A stretch of 16,287 bases of DNA from JBKCHH01 sp046302855 (GTDB lineage Bacteria > Pseudomonadota > Alphaproteobacteria > Rickettsiales > UBA8987), in contig JBKCHH010000006.1 in the NCBI GenBank assembly GCA_046302855.1, forward strand, positions 1 to 16,287, given 5' to 3'. The notes beneath the pieces were generated by a model, which saw nothing but the letters and a program-made list of their open reading frames with translations, was not told the origin of the DNA and ran no database searches. This document shows positions 1 to 7,088 of this stretch, one piece after another. The position numbers and the translations under genes were made by a program. Within the stretch, counting starts at the first letter, position 1. Every line of letters starts with the position of its first letter.

Positions 1-2
1 GT

Positions 3-1142
3 TTAAAAGAAAAACTTGATACTGCCAGAAGTGATTTTGCCAATGCACAAAGAAGGGGAGATTTTGCAAAAGCTTCTGAAATTAATTATGGGCTAATTCC
101 AAACCTTGAAAAGCAGCTGGCGGAAGTTGAAGGTAGTAAAGAACAAAAGCTGGTAAAGGAAACGGTGACTGAGGAAGATATTACGACAATAGTTTCCAAA
201 ATCACCGGCATTCCACTAGAAAAAATGATGACGGGTGAAAAGGAAAAGCTAATTAAAATGGAAAGCTATTTGCGAAAAAAAGTAGTGGGGCAAGAAAAGG
301 CTCTGCTTGCAGTTGCAAATACAGTAAGGCGTTCGCGCGCGGGGCTTAGCGACCAAAACCGCCCCATAGGTTCATTTTTGTTTTTAGGCCCAACTGGGGT
401 TGGAAAAACAGAACTTACCAAAGCCCTTGCCAACTTCATTTTTGATGATGCTAACGCTCTAGTTAGAATTGATATGAGTGAGTATATGGAAAAACACTCA
501 GTTTCAAAGCTAATAGGAGCTCCCCCTGGGTATGTTGGTTATGAACAAGGCGGAAGCCTTACTGAAGCGGTTCGCAGAAGGCCGTATCAGGTAGTGCTTT
601 TTGATGAAATTGAAAAGGCGCACCCAGATGTATTTAATATTTTGCTTCAGGTTCTAGATGAGGGCAGGCTTACAGATTCACAAGGAAAGCATGTAGATTT
701 TAAAAATACCATTATAATTTTAACTTCAAATTTGGGGGCATCTCACTTAGCAAACCTAGATGAGGGTGAAACTATAGATGTGGTTGAAGCCAAGGTAATG
801 CAAGAGGTTAGGGGTGCCTTTCGCCCTGAATTTATTAACCGTATAGATGAAATTATTATCTTTAATCGCCTGTCGCGTGATGCAATGGCTGGCATTGTGG
901 ATATTCAATTTACAAGGCTGCAAGAACGGTTAAAAGCACAAAATATTGAAATTTCGCTTGATAAATCTGCCCATAAATACTTAGCCGATAAGGGCTATGA
1001 CCCTATATATGGCGCCAGACCCTTAAAACGCGTTATTCAAAAAGAGCTTGAAAACCTTCTTGCCGATAAAATTCTAAAAGGCGAAATAAAAGAAGGCGAT
1101 AATATTAAGGTAAAAGAAAAGGGCGGAGCTTTGGTGGTTTAG
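3..1142 (+). CDS. clpB: ATP-dependent disaggregase ClpB, 5'-truncated by window edge
   Basis: This is the C-terminal part of a ClpB/Hsp104 chaperone, the cytoplasmic AAA+ hexamer that works with DnaK to extract proteins from aggregates. The reading frame is open from base 3, so the true start lies before the window. The first codons encode the end of the coiled-coil M domain and its junction (RRGDFAKASEINYG, then IPNLEKQL), which marks ClpB rather than ClpA or ClpC. The second ATPase domain follows: Walker A GPTGVGKT (nt 387-410), pore loop GYVGY, Walker B VVLFDE (nt 591-608), sensor 1 TSNLG, an arginine-finger stretch FRPEFINR and sensor 2 GARPLKR. The C-terminus is complete and no key residue is missing. 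A GTG at 165 is only an internal codon. A palindromic repeat begins 12 bases after the stop. Confidence 0.96.
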   Translation, partial: LKEKLDTARSDFANAQRRGDFAKASEINYGLIPNLEKQLAEVEGSKEQKLVKETVTEEDITTIVSKITGIPLEKMMTGEKEKLIKMESYLRKKVVGQEKALLAVANTVRRSRAGLSDQNRPIGSFLFLGPTGVGKTELTKALANFIFDDANALVRIDMSEYMEKHSVSKLIGAPPGYVGYEQGGSLTEAVRRRPYQVVLFDEIEKAHPDVFNILLQVLDEGRLTDSQGKHVDFKNTIIILTSNLGASHLANLDEGETIDVVEAKVMQEVRGAFRPEFINRIDEIIIFNRLSRDAMAGIVDIQFTRLQERLKAQNIEISLDKSAHKYLADKGYDPIYGARPLKRVIQKELENLLADKILKGEIKEGDNIKVKEKGGALVV

Positions 1143-1154
1143 AGTTGCTCCAAC

Positions 1155-1297
1155 AGTCATTGCGAACGAGAGCTTTGCTCGAAGTGGGGCAATCCACAAA
1201 AATGGTTTTTCTTAAAAAAAACGCTTAAGACCAAAGCCCTGCCTTGCTTATGGATTGCTTTGTCGCCAAAAATAAATTTTGGCTCCTCGCAATGACT
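1155..1297. repeat. Palindromic intergenic repeat element, copy 1
   Basis: The element is bounded by a perfect 11-base inverted repeat, AGTCATTGCGA at the left and TCGCAATGACT at the right. Inside it are a second complementary pair (GCAATCCA near the left, TGGATTGC near the right) and a small hairpin around GAGCTTTGCTC. Similar ends and internal GGATTGC blocks recur at 8064-8210 and, partly, at 11172-11232. This form is typical of non-autonomous palindromic elements scattered between genes in AT-rich alphaproteobacteria; no transposase is present. It fills most of the space between the ends of the converging clpB and lipoprotein genes, where its folded RNA could end or stabilise transcripts, but that role is inferred. 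Confidence 0.85.
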
Positions 1298-1307
1298 TGG
1301 AAAAGCG

Positions 1308-1541
1308 TTATTGTGGTAAAGGTTCAGGTGATGGATTGCTTTTATTTTCTATAGGCTGTTGTGAATAGGGTTGAACTGAATCTTTTGCTCCGTAATATTG
1401 GCGGTTTTCACCAAAACAGTGATAATTAGCATTGCATCTATTGCCATTATAGGTGGGCATTCTTTCCCCTAAACCATAGGTGGCATTGGTTATGGTGCTA
1501 CAAGAACTCAACAGAATAAGTGTAATTAGTGCTAGTTTCAT
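1308..1541 (-). CDS. Small predicted lipoprotein, function unknown
   Basis: This 77-residue protein starts with a charged residue and a hydrophobic stretch ending in LILLSSC, a plausible lipobox with Cys14 as the lipidated residue. The mature part would be only about 64 residues, polar and rich in Asn, Gln, Pro and Tyr, with two further cysteines (CNANYHC) that could form a disulfide in the periplasm. I recognise no domain. Small lipoproteins of this kind often sit in the outer membrane, but nothing here fixes its role. It ends 11 bases from the repeat element and is transcribed toward clpB. There is no clear ribosome binding site. The coding call rests on the signal peptide and is moderately secure. 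Confidence 0.6.
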   Translation of the reverse strand: MKLALITLILLSSCSTITNATYGLGERMPTYNGNRCNANYHCFGENRQYYGAKDSVQPYSQQPIENKSNPSPEPLPQ

Positions 1542-1671
1542 AGTTTAATTTTATACCCAGCAATTATTAAGAAAAAGTTAAAATTATTTTTTATTGCTTG
1601 CTAAAACCATTTTTCTCTTTTAGAAAATTGTCTTTTTGTATTTCTTAACAATTTATTGATGGAGTTAAAAA

Positions 1672-2940
1672 ATGGCGGCACCTACAACAGATTTTAAAGT
1701 TTTTGGCTTAAAACTATGGCAACAGGTTCTAATCGGCTTATTTTTGGGTATAATAGTTGGTATTCAATTTAAATTAGAAGCCGCTCCTTTAAAAATATTT
1801 GGCGATATATTCATAGATTTAATAAAGATGATAGTGGCACCCCTTATACTTTTTGCCCTAGTTTCTGGCGTTACTAGTATGAGTGATTCTCATAATTTTA
1901 CTAGAGTGGGTTTAAAGGGTTTGTTTTTCTATTTAGGCACCGCCGTATTTGCCGTAATAATTGGTCTAGTTGCTGGCTACCTTTTTCAACCAGGAAAGGG
2001 TGTGGTACTTGATTTATCACAACTTTCTTCTAACTTCCCCATTGCCCCTAAAACCCCACCTTCACTTGGAGCCTTTTTGTATGAAATGGTGCCAAATAAT
2101 ATAGTGCAGGCTATGGCTTCAGGGCATTATATACAAGTAGTGGTATTTGCCATCTTTACAGGCGTTACCATTAATATGATGGGTTCTAGAGCCAACAAGG
2201 CGAAAGAAATTATTAACGAATTTGCTCAAATCACTTTCAAGATGATAGAGATAATCATTCGTCTTGCTCCTCTGGCAGTTTTTGGCTTTATGTCTTGGAC
2301 GGTTGGAACGCAAGGGCTAGAAATAGTAAGCACCCTTACCAAGCTATTAATTGCAGTAATTGCAGCTTGTAGCTTTCAGTATGTTTTATTTGGTGTTTTT
2401 ATACTTGCGTTTGCAAGGTTAAACCCTCTGCCGTTTTATAAAAAAATGCTAAATACGCAGATTATGGCATTTTCTACTACCTCGTCTAAGGCTACCCTAA
2501 CTACGGCTATGAGAGAGTTGCAAACTAAACTTGGTGTTTCTGAAAAAAGCACTAACTTTTTGCTTCCCCTTGGCGCCTCTATAAATATGGATGGAACTGC
2601 AATTTATCTTGCTATCTGTGCCTTATTCTTCGCCCAGCTTTATGGCATTGAGATAAATATTCACGATATTCCAATGTTAATTATTGCCTGCACTTTGGGT
2701 TCAATTGGTGCAGCTGGAATTCCGGGTGGTTCAATAATATTTATGGGAATGGTGCTAAATGTGGTTGGCTTGCCTGTGGAAGGTATAGGCCTAATTCTAG
2801 GGGTTGATAGACTTTTAGACATGGTTCGCACCACTATTAATATTACTGGTGATGCCGCTGTTACCTTAATAATAGATAAAACGGAAGGTCAGCTAAACAC
2901 CAACCTGTATAATTCTAAAATTAAGAAAGAGGATATTTAG
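1672..2940 (+). CDS. Dicarboxylate/amino acid:cation symporter, probably acidic amino-acid type (GltP-like)
   Basis: This inner-membrane secondary transporter of the DAACS (SLC1-like) family would use the sodium or proton gradient to import its substrate. At 422 residues it has the usual length. The serine-rich reentrant hairpin is seen as STTSSKATLT (residues 268-277), NMDGT at 305-309, hairpin 2 around GIPGGS (349-354) and the TM8 signature DMVRTTINITGD (383-394). By alignment to the archaeal GltPh, Arg386 sits where the side-chain carboxylate-binding Arg397 lies, and Asp394 where the amino-group-binding Asp405 lies. This favours glutamate or aspartate over C4-dicarboxylates, since DctA proteins usually have Asn at the last position; this is inference. 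A GGAG sits 7 bases before the ATG, supporting this start. folD follows after 27 bases and may be cotranscribed. Confidence 0.93.
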   Translation: MAAPTTDFKVFGLKLWQQVLIGLFLGIIVGIQFKLEAAPLKIFGDIFIDLIKMIVAPLILFALVSGVTSMSDSHNFTRVGLKGLFFYLGTAVFAVIIGLVAGYLFQPGKGVVLDLSQLSSNFPIAPKTPPSLGAFLYEMVPNNIVQAMASGHYIQVVVFAIFTGVTINMMGSRANKAKEIINEFAQITFKMIEIIIRLAPLAVFGFMSWTVGTQGLEIVSTLTKLLIAVIAACSFQYVLFGVFILAFARLNPLPFYKKMLNTQIMAFSTTSSKATLTTAMRELQTKLGVSEKSTNFLLPLGASINMDGTAIYLAICALFFAQLYGIEINIHDIPMLIIACTLGSIGAAGIPGGSIIFMGMVLNVVGLPVEGIGLILGVDRLLDMVRTTINITGDAAVTLIIDKTEGQLNTNLYNSKIKKEDI

Positions 2941-2967
2941 TTTAATATCAGAAGAGGGAAGGGGAGT

Positions 2968-3813
2968 ATGGGGCAAATAGTAGATGGCAAAAAAGTTGCG
3001 GAATCTATTACTGCTCAAATAAAAACAGACCTCTTGAAGTATAAGGCTAAGCCTAATTTAACAGTTGTTTTGGTGGGGGATGACCCAGCCTCCCACATCT
3101 ATGTAAAAAATAAGGTAAAAAAGGCAACTGAACTTGGCTTCGATTCTAAAGCAATTTTTCTGCCAGAAAAAACTAGTGAAAAAGAGCTGTTAAAAAAAGT
3201 AGATGAGCTAAACAAAAGCAAAAAGGTTCACGGAATTTTGGTGCAACTGCCACTGCCAAAACATATATCTGAAAATAGTATTATAAACGCCATTTCTCCC
3301 TTAAAGGATGTGGATGGCTGTCACCCTATCAGTAAGGGCAGGCTAGCCATTGGTGATGAAGGCGGTTTTGTTCCCTGCACGCCACTTGGTTGCATTATTC
3401 TAATAGAGCAGATTTTAGGCAAGGATTTATCTGGCAAAACTGCCGTAGTGGTAGGTAGAAGCAACCTTGTAGGCAAGCCAATGGCAAGCCTGCTACTTAA
3501 CCGCAATGCCACAGTTACTATAGTCCATTCTAAAACTAAAAACACAAAAGACTTCACCCAAAAGGCAGATATTTTAGTTATAGCCATTGGCAAGGCGAAA
3601 TTTATTACCAAAGACTATGTAAAAAAGGGGGCGATAGTAATTGATGTGGGCATTAACCGTAGTAGTGAGGGCAAGTTGTGTGGCGATGTTGATTTTGAGA
3701 ATCTAATCGACATTGCATCACACATAACCCCAGTGCCGGGTGGAGTAGGGCCGATGACCATCGCTTGTTTAATGAAAAACGCCCTTAAGGCATTTGTTAA
3801 CATTGCCCCATAG
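2968..3813 (+). CDS. folD: Bifunctional methylenetetrahydrofolate dehydrogenase / methenyltetrahydrofolate cyclohydrolase FolD
   Basis: FolD interconverts 5,10-methylene-, 5,10-methenyl- and 10-formyl-tetrahydrofolate in the cytoplasm, using NADP(H), and supplies one-carbon units for purines and formyl-methionine. At 281 residues it is full length. The catalytic domain shows YVKNK (Tyr45, Lys49, the family's catalytic Tyr/Lys pair), VQLPLP with Gln93, DVDG (114-117) and PCTP. The Rossmann domain has VVGRSNLVGKPMA, the FolD dinucleotide-binding signature, then DVGINR and the C-terminal PGGVGPMT. All expected active-site residues are present. A purine-rich AGAGGGAAGGGG stretch precedes the ATG. 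The gene ends 17 bases before the converging 65-residue gene, and I see no strong terminator between them. Confidence 0.97.
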   Translation: MGQIVDGKKVAESITAQIKTDLLKYKAKPNLTVVLVGDDPASHIYVKNKVKKATELGFDSKAIFLPEKTSEKELLKKVDELNKSKKVHGILVQLPLPKHISENSIINAISPLKDVDGCHPISKGRLAIGDEGGFVPCTPLGCIILIEQILGKDLSGKTAVVVGRSNLVGKPMASLLLNRNATVTIVHSKTKNTKDFTQKADILVIAIGKAKFITKDYVKKGAIVIDVGINRSSEGKLCGDVDFENLIDIASHITPVPGGVGPMTIACLMKNALKAFVNIAP

Positions 3814-3830
3814 CAGATAAGGAGTAGTTC

Positions 3831-4028
3831 CTAAATAATCCCTAAAATTCTAAGCACGGCAAAGGTATTACCTATCATTATAAACCAGCAGGTAAGCCAC
3901 ATTACTAAACGGTAGTATTTGCCGTAAAGAAGAGTGTGAAACAGGCTTTTTCTCTTACTTTTGTTAGCTGTAGCTGAATCTGAGTCTTCCAATAAACTAT
4001 CAATTTGCTTATACGCGTGTTTTGCCAT
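3831..4028 (-). CDS. Small single-pass membrane protein, unknown function
   Basis: The 65-residue product has a polar, charged N-terminal half (about residues 1-30, with a basic NKSKRK patch) and one hydrophobic helix at about residues 41-60, ending almost at the C-terminus. This resembles a tail-anchored or single-helix inner-membrane protein with its N-terminus in the cytoplasm. I recognise no family. It starts 15 bases after the membrane-PAS gene and is probably the last gene of the aqpZ transcript, which is the main reason for calling it. An AGGG lies about 14 bases before the ATG, rather far for a ribosome binding site. Its small size leaves some doubt that it is coding. Confidence 0.55.
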   Translation of the reverse strand: MAKHAYKQIDSLLEDSDSATANKSKRKSLFHTLLYGKYYRLVMWLTCWFIMIGNTFAVLRILGII

Positions 4029-4043
4029 AAAAAATATCTATCC

Positions 4044-4712
4044 CTACTTCTGCCCATCTTCTTCGTTCACTTCTCTACCGCTTACTACTAAAAAGTAGCT
4101 TAAGTTTTTTATACGACTAACATTAATAAGCAGTTTTTTCTTACCAGTTCTAAAGTTTAGTGAGGTTAGACTATTTAAACTTCTTTTATTGGTTATTGCA
4201 TCTAAAAATAACTTTTGAAATTTGCCATCAAAAGCCTTGTGATTTAAAAATTCGTTTAAAACTTCTTTATTGGTTTTGGATTCTATTTCAAAATTTTGAA
4301 AAAAGTCTTCATCGTGATAAAAAATAGTTCCATCTGGAGCAATTACCATAAAGAAAAAGGTTCCACTTTTGGCAGAGGAGGAAAAAATAAAGCTTTGAAA
4401 TTCAGTTAAAATTAAAGCCCCTGTAACTTTAAATAAAAAGTAGGAAGATAAAACGGCAATAGTGCCAGAACATACTATAGAAAGAAATAGGGCAAAAACC
4501 ACATCTTTAAACTGGGCTGTTTGCGAAACACCATCTTTATTAGAAATATGCCCCACATAAAACATTATAACCACAACGGCAACCGTAACTAAAGCGGTAA
4601 AAACATAGAATATGTATTTTGCCTTAGCGGAATAACCACGATAAGAAAAATCTGCATAAGATTTAAGCAGCTTTTTATTATCTTTTCTTTCTAGAAATCT
4701 TTGGTTTAACAT
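4044..4712 (-). CDS. Two-helix inner-membrane protein with a PAS-like domain, unknown function
   Basis: The 222-residue protein has a basic N-terminus, two transmembrane helices at about 33-53 and 71-95, and a cytoplasmic C-terminal domain. Residues 116-212 read like a PAS fold: a strand FFFMVIAPDGTIFYHD, a helical middle, then strands around SLTSLNFRTGKKKLLINVSR and YFLVVSGRE. The protein stops right after this domain. No kinase, GGDEF, EAL or HAMP region is attached, so if it senses a signal it must pass it to a partner. It begins 9 bases after the aqpZ stop and is followed after 15 bases by a small membrane protein, so the three are likely cotranscribed. No ribosome binding site is visible, so translation may be coupled to aqpZ. 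The PAS assignment is from pattern only. Confidence 0.7.
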   Translation of the reverse strand: MLNQRFLERKDNKKLLKSYADFSYRGYSAKAKYIFYVFTALVTVAVVVIMFYVGHISNKDGVSQTAQFKDVVFALFLSIVCSGTIAVLSSYFLFKVTGALILTEFQSFIFSSSAKSGTFFFMVIAPDGTIFYHDEDFFQNFEIESKTNKEVLNEFLNHKAFDGKFQKLFLDAITNKRSLNSLTSLNFRTGKKKLLINVSRIKNLSYFLVVSGREVNEEDGQK

Positions 4713-4721
4713 AAAAATTAC

Positions 4722-5417
4722 TTAGTTTTTATCTGAAGAAAGCAATCTTTTCCACACAATGCCACCAAGGGTTGCACCTAAGATTGGCGCTACAAAAAAT
4801 AACCATAGTTGCGAAAGTGCATCGGTGCTTGCAAAAATAGCAACGCCAAATGAACGGGCAGGGTTAACAGATGTATTGGTTATAGGTATAGAAATTAGAT
4901 GGATTAAGGTAAGGGCAAGCCCAATAGAAATTGGTGCAAAGCCAGCTGGCACGCTTTTACTGGTTGAGCCAAGAATTATTAGCAAGAAAAAGGCAGTTAA
5001 AAAAAGCTCGCTTAAAAAGGCAGCAATAATGCTATATTTGCCGGGTGAACTTTCGCCGTAGCCATTAGAGGCAAAGCCACCAGTTGATACAAAGTCACTT
5101 TTTCCACTTACAATTAGATATAATAAAAGCGCTGCTAATAGGGCGCCAAGTAATTGTGCTAAGGTATATGGGAAAACGCTTTTCCAAGAAAATCTGCCAG
5201 AAACAGCCAGCCCAAAAGAAACGGCAGGGTTAAAATGCCCGCCAGAAATTCCGCCAAAAGCATAGGCCGCAGTTAGAACAGTTAAACCAAATGCTAGGGA
5301 AACGCCAAGTAATCCAATCCCAACGCCGGGAAAGGCGGCTGAAATAACGGCACTGCCACACCCACCCAATACTAACCAAAAGGTTCCAAGGAATTCCGCA
5401 AAAAGTTTCTTTTTCAT
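4722..5417 (-). CDS. aqpZ: Aquaporin Z, water channel
   Basis: AqpZ is a tetrameric inner-membrane channel that lets water move rapidly during osmotic change. The 231 residues match the E. coli length and numbering closely. The two pore motifs are GGHFNPA (NPA at 63-65) and NTSVNPARS. The selectivity-filter set of E. coli AqpZ (Phe43, a His in TM5, a Thr before the second NPA, and the Arg after it) is conserved: LAFGLT, LTLIHL, ITNTSVNPAR. This points to a water-specific pore rather than a glycerol facilitator. The start ATG fits the family N-terminus (KLFAEFLGTFWLVLGG). It leads a probable three-gene group with the PAS-like membrane protein and the 65-residue protein. A candidate promoter lies at 5441-5468. 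Confidence 0.95.
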   Translation of the reverse strand: MKKKLFAEFLGTFWLVLGGCGSAVISAAFPGVGIGLLGVSLAFGLTVLTAAYAFGGISGGHFNPAVSFGLAVSGRFSWKSVFPYTLAQLLGALLAALLLYLIVSGKSDFVSTGGFASNGYGESSPGKYSIIAAFLSELFLTAFFLLIILGSTSKSVPAGFAPISIGLALTLIHLISIPITNTSVNPARSFGVAIFASTDALSQLWLFFVAPILGATLGGIVWKRLLSSDKN

Positions 5418-5440
5418 AATTGCTCAATTTAGTTTCATTA

Positions 5441-5468
5441 TGGATAAAACTTTGAGAGAATATGTCAA
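5441..5468 (-). promoter_or_regulatory. Candidate sigma-70-type promoter for aqpZ
   Basis: On the minus strand a perfect TTGACA (complement of 5463-5468) is followed after 16 bases by TATCCA (complement of 5441-5446), about 24 bases before the aqpZ ATG. The -35 box is ideal but the -10 box matches only three of six positions. It lies in the right place between mlaE and aqpZ. A weak GAG precedes the aqpZ start. Confidence 0.4.
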
Positions 5469-5513
5469 TTAAAAATAATTTTTTTATAATCCGCCATATA
5501 AAAAACCGCTTAA

Positions 5514-6338
5514 CTATCTTGAAAAAAACAGCTCAGTAATAAGGTAGTTAAAGCATAAAATTAAAATTGAAGAACTAACAACCGCGTTAGTAGTTGCCTG
5601 CCCCACTCCTTGAGCCCCTCTGCCAGAGTTAAAGCCTTGATAACAGCCCATTAAAGAAATCAAAAAGCCAAATACGGTTGCCTTTACAAGGCCAGAAACC
5701 ACATCTTTGGTTTGCAAAATATCAATAGTGCTTTTAATATAATTAGCGGGGTTAAAGCCAAGTTTATGAATGGAAACCAAATAACCGCCATATACGCCAA
5801 TAATATCTGCAATAATCACTAAAACTGGCAACATTAAGGCTCCAGCTAATACTCTTGGCACTATTAAATAACGAACGGGATTGGTAGAAAGGGTGCGGAG
5901 GGCATCAATTTGCTCAGTTACTTTCATCGTGCCAATTTCAGCTGCCATCGCTGCCCCAACTCTGCCAGATACCATTAAAGCTGCTAATACGGGCCCAAGC
6001 TCCCTAGTAATGGAAATTACAACTACGGAGGCTATAGAACTTTCTGCATTAAAGCGGGAAAAGCCAGTATAGCTTTGTAATGCCAGCACGGCTCCAGTAA
6101 AAATTGCGGTTAGCCCAACTACGGGAAGGGAATAATAGCCAATTTCCATAAATTGCTTAAGTAAAGAGCGGAAATAAAAGGGCGGAGTAAACATTGCCTT
6201 TATAATATCGAAAGTAAAAAAGGTAAGTTCGCCCGCCTTTTTCGCAAAACGCAAAACCACCTTGCCAATAATAGCCAGAAAACGAAAGAACCTTAACATT
6301 TCTAGCTTATAAAATCTTTGATGTAAAAACTCTGCCAT
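5514..6338 (-). CDS. mlaE: MlaE/YrbE-family ABC transporter permease (phospholipid trafficking)
   Basis: This inner-membrane permease belongs to the MlaE family, which with an ATPase (MlaF) and a substrate-binding MCE protein (MlaD) moves phospholipids between inner and outer membranes. The 274 residues hold an N-terminal amphipathic region, several hydrophobic helices, and the family's signature block at about 112-165: RELGPVLAALMVSGRVGAA, then EIGTMKVTEQIDALRTL and NPVRYLIVPR. The C-terminal part has the conserved GCYQGFNSGRGAQGVG. In many alphaproteobacteria an mlaF homologue follows, but here the next gene downstream is aqpZ, so the ATPase must be elsewhere. ATG at 6338 is chosen as the longest start; Met14 is an alternative, and neither has a clear ribosome binding site. 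Confidence 0.92.
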   Translation of the reverse strand: MAEFLHQRFYKLEMLRFFRFLAIIGKVVLRFAKKAGELTFFTFDIIKAMFTPPFYFRSLLKQFMEIGYYSLPVVGLTAIFTGAVLALQSYTGFSRFNAESSIASVVVISITRELGPVLAALMVSGRVGAAMAAEIGTMKVTEQIDALRTLSTNPVRYLIVPRVLAGALMLPVLVIIADIIGVYGGYLVSIHKLGFNPANYIKSTIDILQTKDVVSGLVKATVFGFLISLMGCYQGFNSGRGAQGVGQATTNAVVSSSILILCFNYLITELFFSR

Positions 6339-6426
6339 AGATAATTATTAAGGTACGCATAACAAAAGATTGTAGAAAATGGAATATAAATTTTTTACAG
6401 ACATCTAAAAGACAACAAAATTACTC

Positions 6427-6455
6427 TTGACATTTACCATTTTTTTCCATATTAT
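6427..6455 (+). promoter_or_regulatory. Strong candidate promoter of the mraZ-rsmH-ftsL cluster
   Basis: TTGACA (6427-6432), a 17-base spacer and TATTAT (6450-6455) form an almost perfect sigma-70-type promoter: the -35 is ideal, the spacing is ideal and the -10 has one mismatch. A start near 6462 would give an untranslated leader of about 174 bases before mraZ. It is the best promoter match I found in the window and points directly at the division genes. Confidence 0.75.
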
Positions 6456-6470
6456 ACCACTTAATCCCAT

Positions 6471-6516
6471 AAAATTCCAAAAACTATCTGGAATTTTAGC
6501 AAGGCAGGTAGCCTTG
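6471..6516 (+). promoter_or_regulatory. Two tandem stem-loops in the mraZ leader
   Basis: Just after the predicted transcription start are two inverted repeats. The first has AAAATTCC (6471-6478) and GGAATTTT (6490-6497), an 8-base stem with an 11-base loop. The second has CAAGGC (6500-6505) and GCCTTG (6511-6516), a 6-base stem with a 5-base loop. No U-run follows, so they are not ordinary terminators. They could affect mRNA stability or be protein-binding sites; I recognise no known riboswitch. Confidence 0.45.
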
Positions 6517-6635
6517 TGGGAAGAAAAAAGTGTTTTAACATGAGGAATTAGCCGTTTTTCGGGGAAGGTAAACTTGAAATTTGGCGATAAATTATAAGGA
6601 AATGATTTAACGCATAACAAATTTTAATTTTACAA

Positions 6636-7088
6636 ATGGCACTATTCCTCTCCACTTTTGAAAATAAAATTGATAAAAAAGGGAGGGTTAGTGTGCCAGC
6701 ATCTTTTCGTGCATCTATTGCAAAAAGCCCAAATTCAGAAAATTTTAACGGAATTATTGTTTACCCCTCATTTGTTAATGAATCTATTGAGGCTTGCGGT
6801 TTTGATAGGATTGAGCAAATAAGCAAATCTATCGATAATCTAGACCCCTATTCAGAAGAGCGGGATGCCTTTGCTGCAACAATCTTAGGCGACTCTGTGC
6901 AACTTTCTTTCGATAATGAAGGCAGGGTAATTATTCCTGAAAATCTGCTGAAGATTGCCAACCTAGAAGATACCGCCATATTCGTGGGCAAGGGGCAAAA
7001 TTTTGAAATTTGGCACCCAAGCAAGTATAAATCTTATATAGAAAAGGCAAGAATTATCGCCAAGGAAAAAAGGGGGATATTAAAATGA
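6636..7088 (+). CDS. mraZ: Transcriptional regulator MraZ
   Basis: MraZ is the conserved first gene of the division and cell-wall cluster, a ring-forming DNA-binding protein that in E. coli represses its own operon. The 150 residues contain the two expected SpoVT/AbrB-like swapped-hairpin domains: DKKGRVSVPASFR at 13-25 and DNEGRVIIPENLL at 93-105. The linker LDPYSEERDAFAA resembles alphaproteobacterial members. ATG at 6636 gives the normal N-terminus (FLSTFENKIDKKG), although no Shine-Dalgarno sequence precedes it. The stop overlaps the rsmH start as ATGA (7085-7088), so translation of the two is probably coupled. I could not find the repeated TGGGN boxes that MraZ binds in E. coli, so autoregulation here is uncertain. 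Confidence 0.95.
   Translation: MALFLSTFENKIDKKGRVSVPASFRASIAKSPNSENFNGIIVYPSFVNESIEACGFDRIEQISKSIDNLDPYSEERDAFAATILGDSVQLSFDNEGRVIIPENLLKIANLEDTAIFVGKGQNFEIWHPSKYKSYIEKARIIAKEKRGILK

Noticed and set aside
3814..3840. AGGA/TCCT inverted repeat between folD and the 65-residue gene
   Set aside because: The stem is only four bases and no T-run follows, so it cannot be called a terminator.
6464..6520. MraZ-binding TGGGN boxes
   Set aside because: Only one TGGGA on the plus strand and one on the minus strand occur, without the regular 10-base spacing of E. coli sites.
6405..6620. Minus-strand frame of 71 codons between mlaE and mraZ
   Set aside because: It lies over the mraZ promoter and leader hairpins, has no recognisable features and no ribosome binding site.
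6462..6635. RNase P RNA or a riboswitch upstream of mraZ
   Set aside because: In some alphaproteobacteria rnpB lies near mraZ, but the conserved RNase P core is absent and the region is too short; no known riboswitch core is seen.
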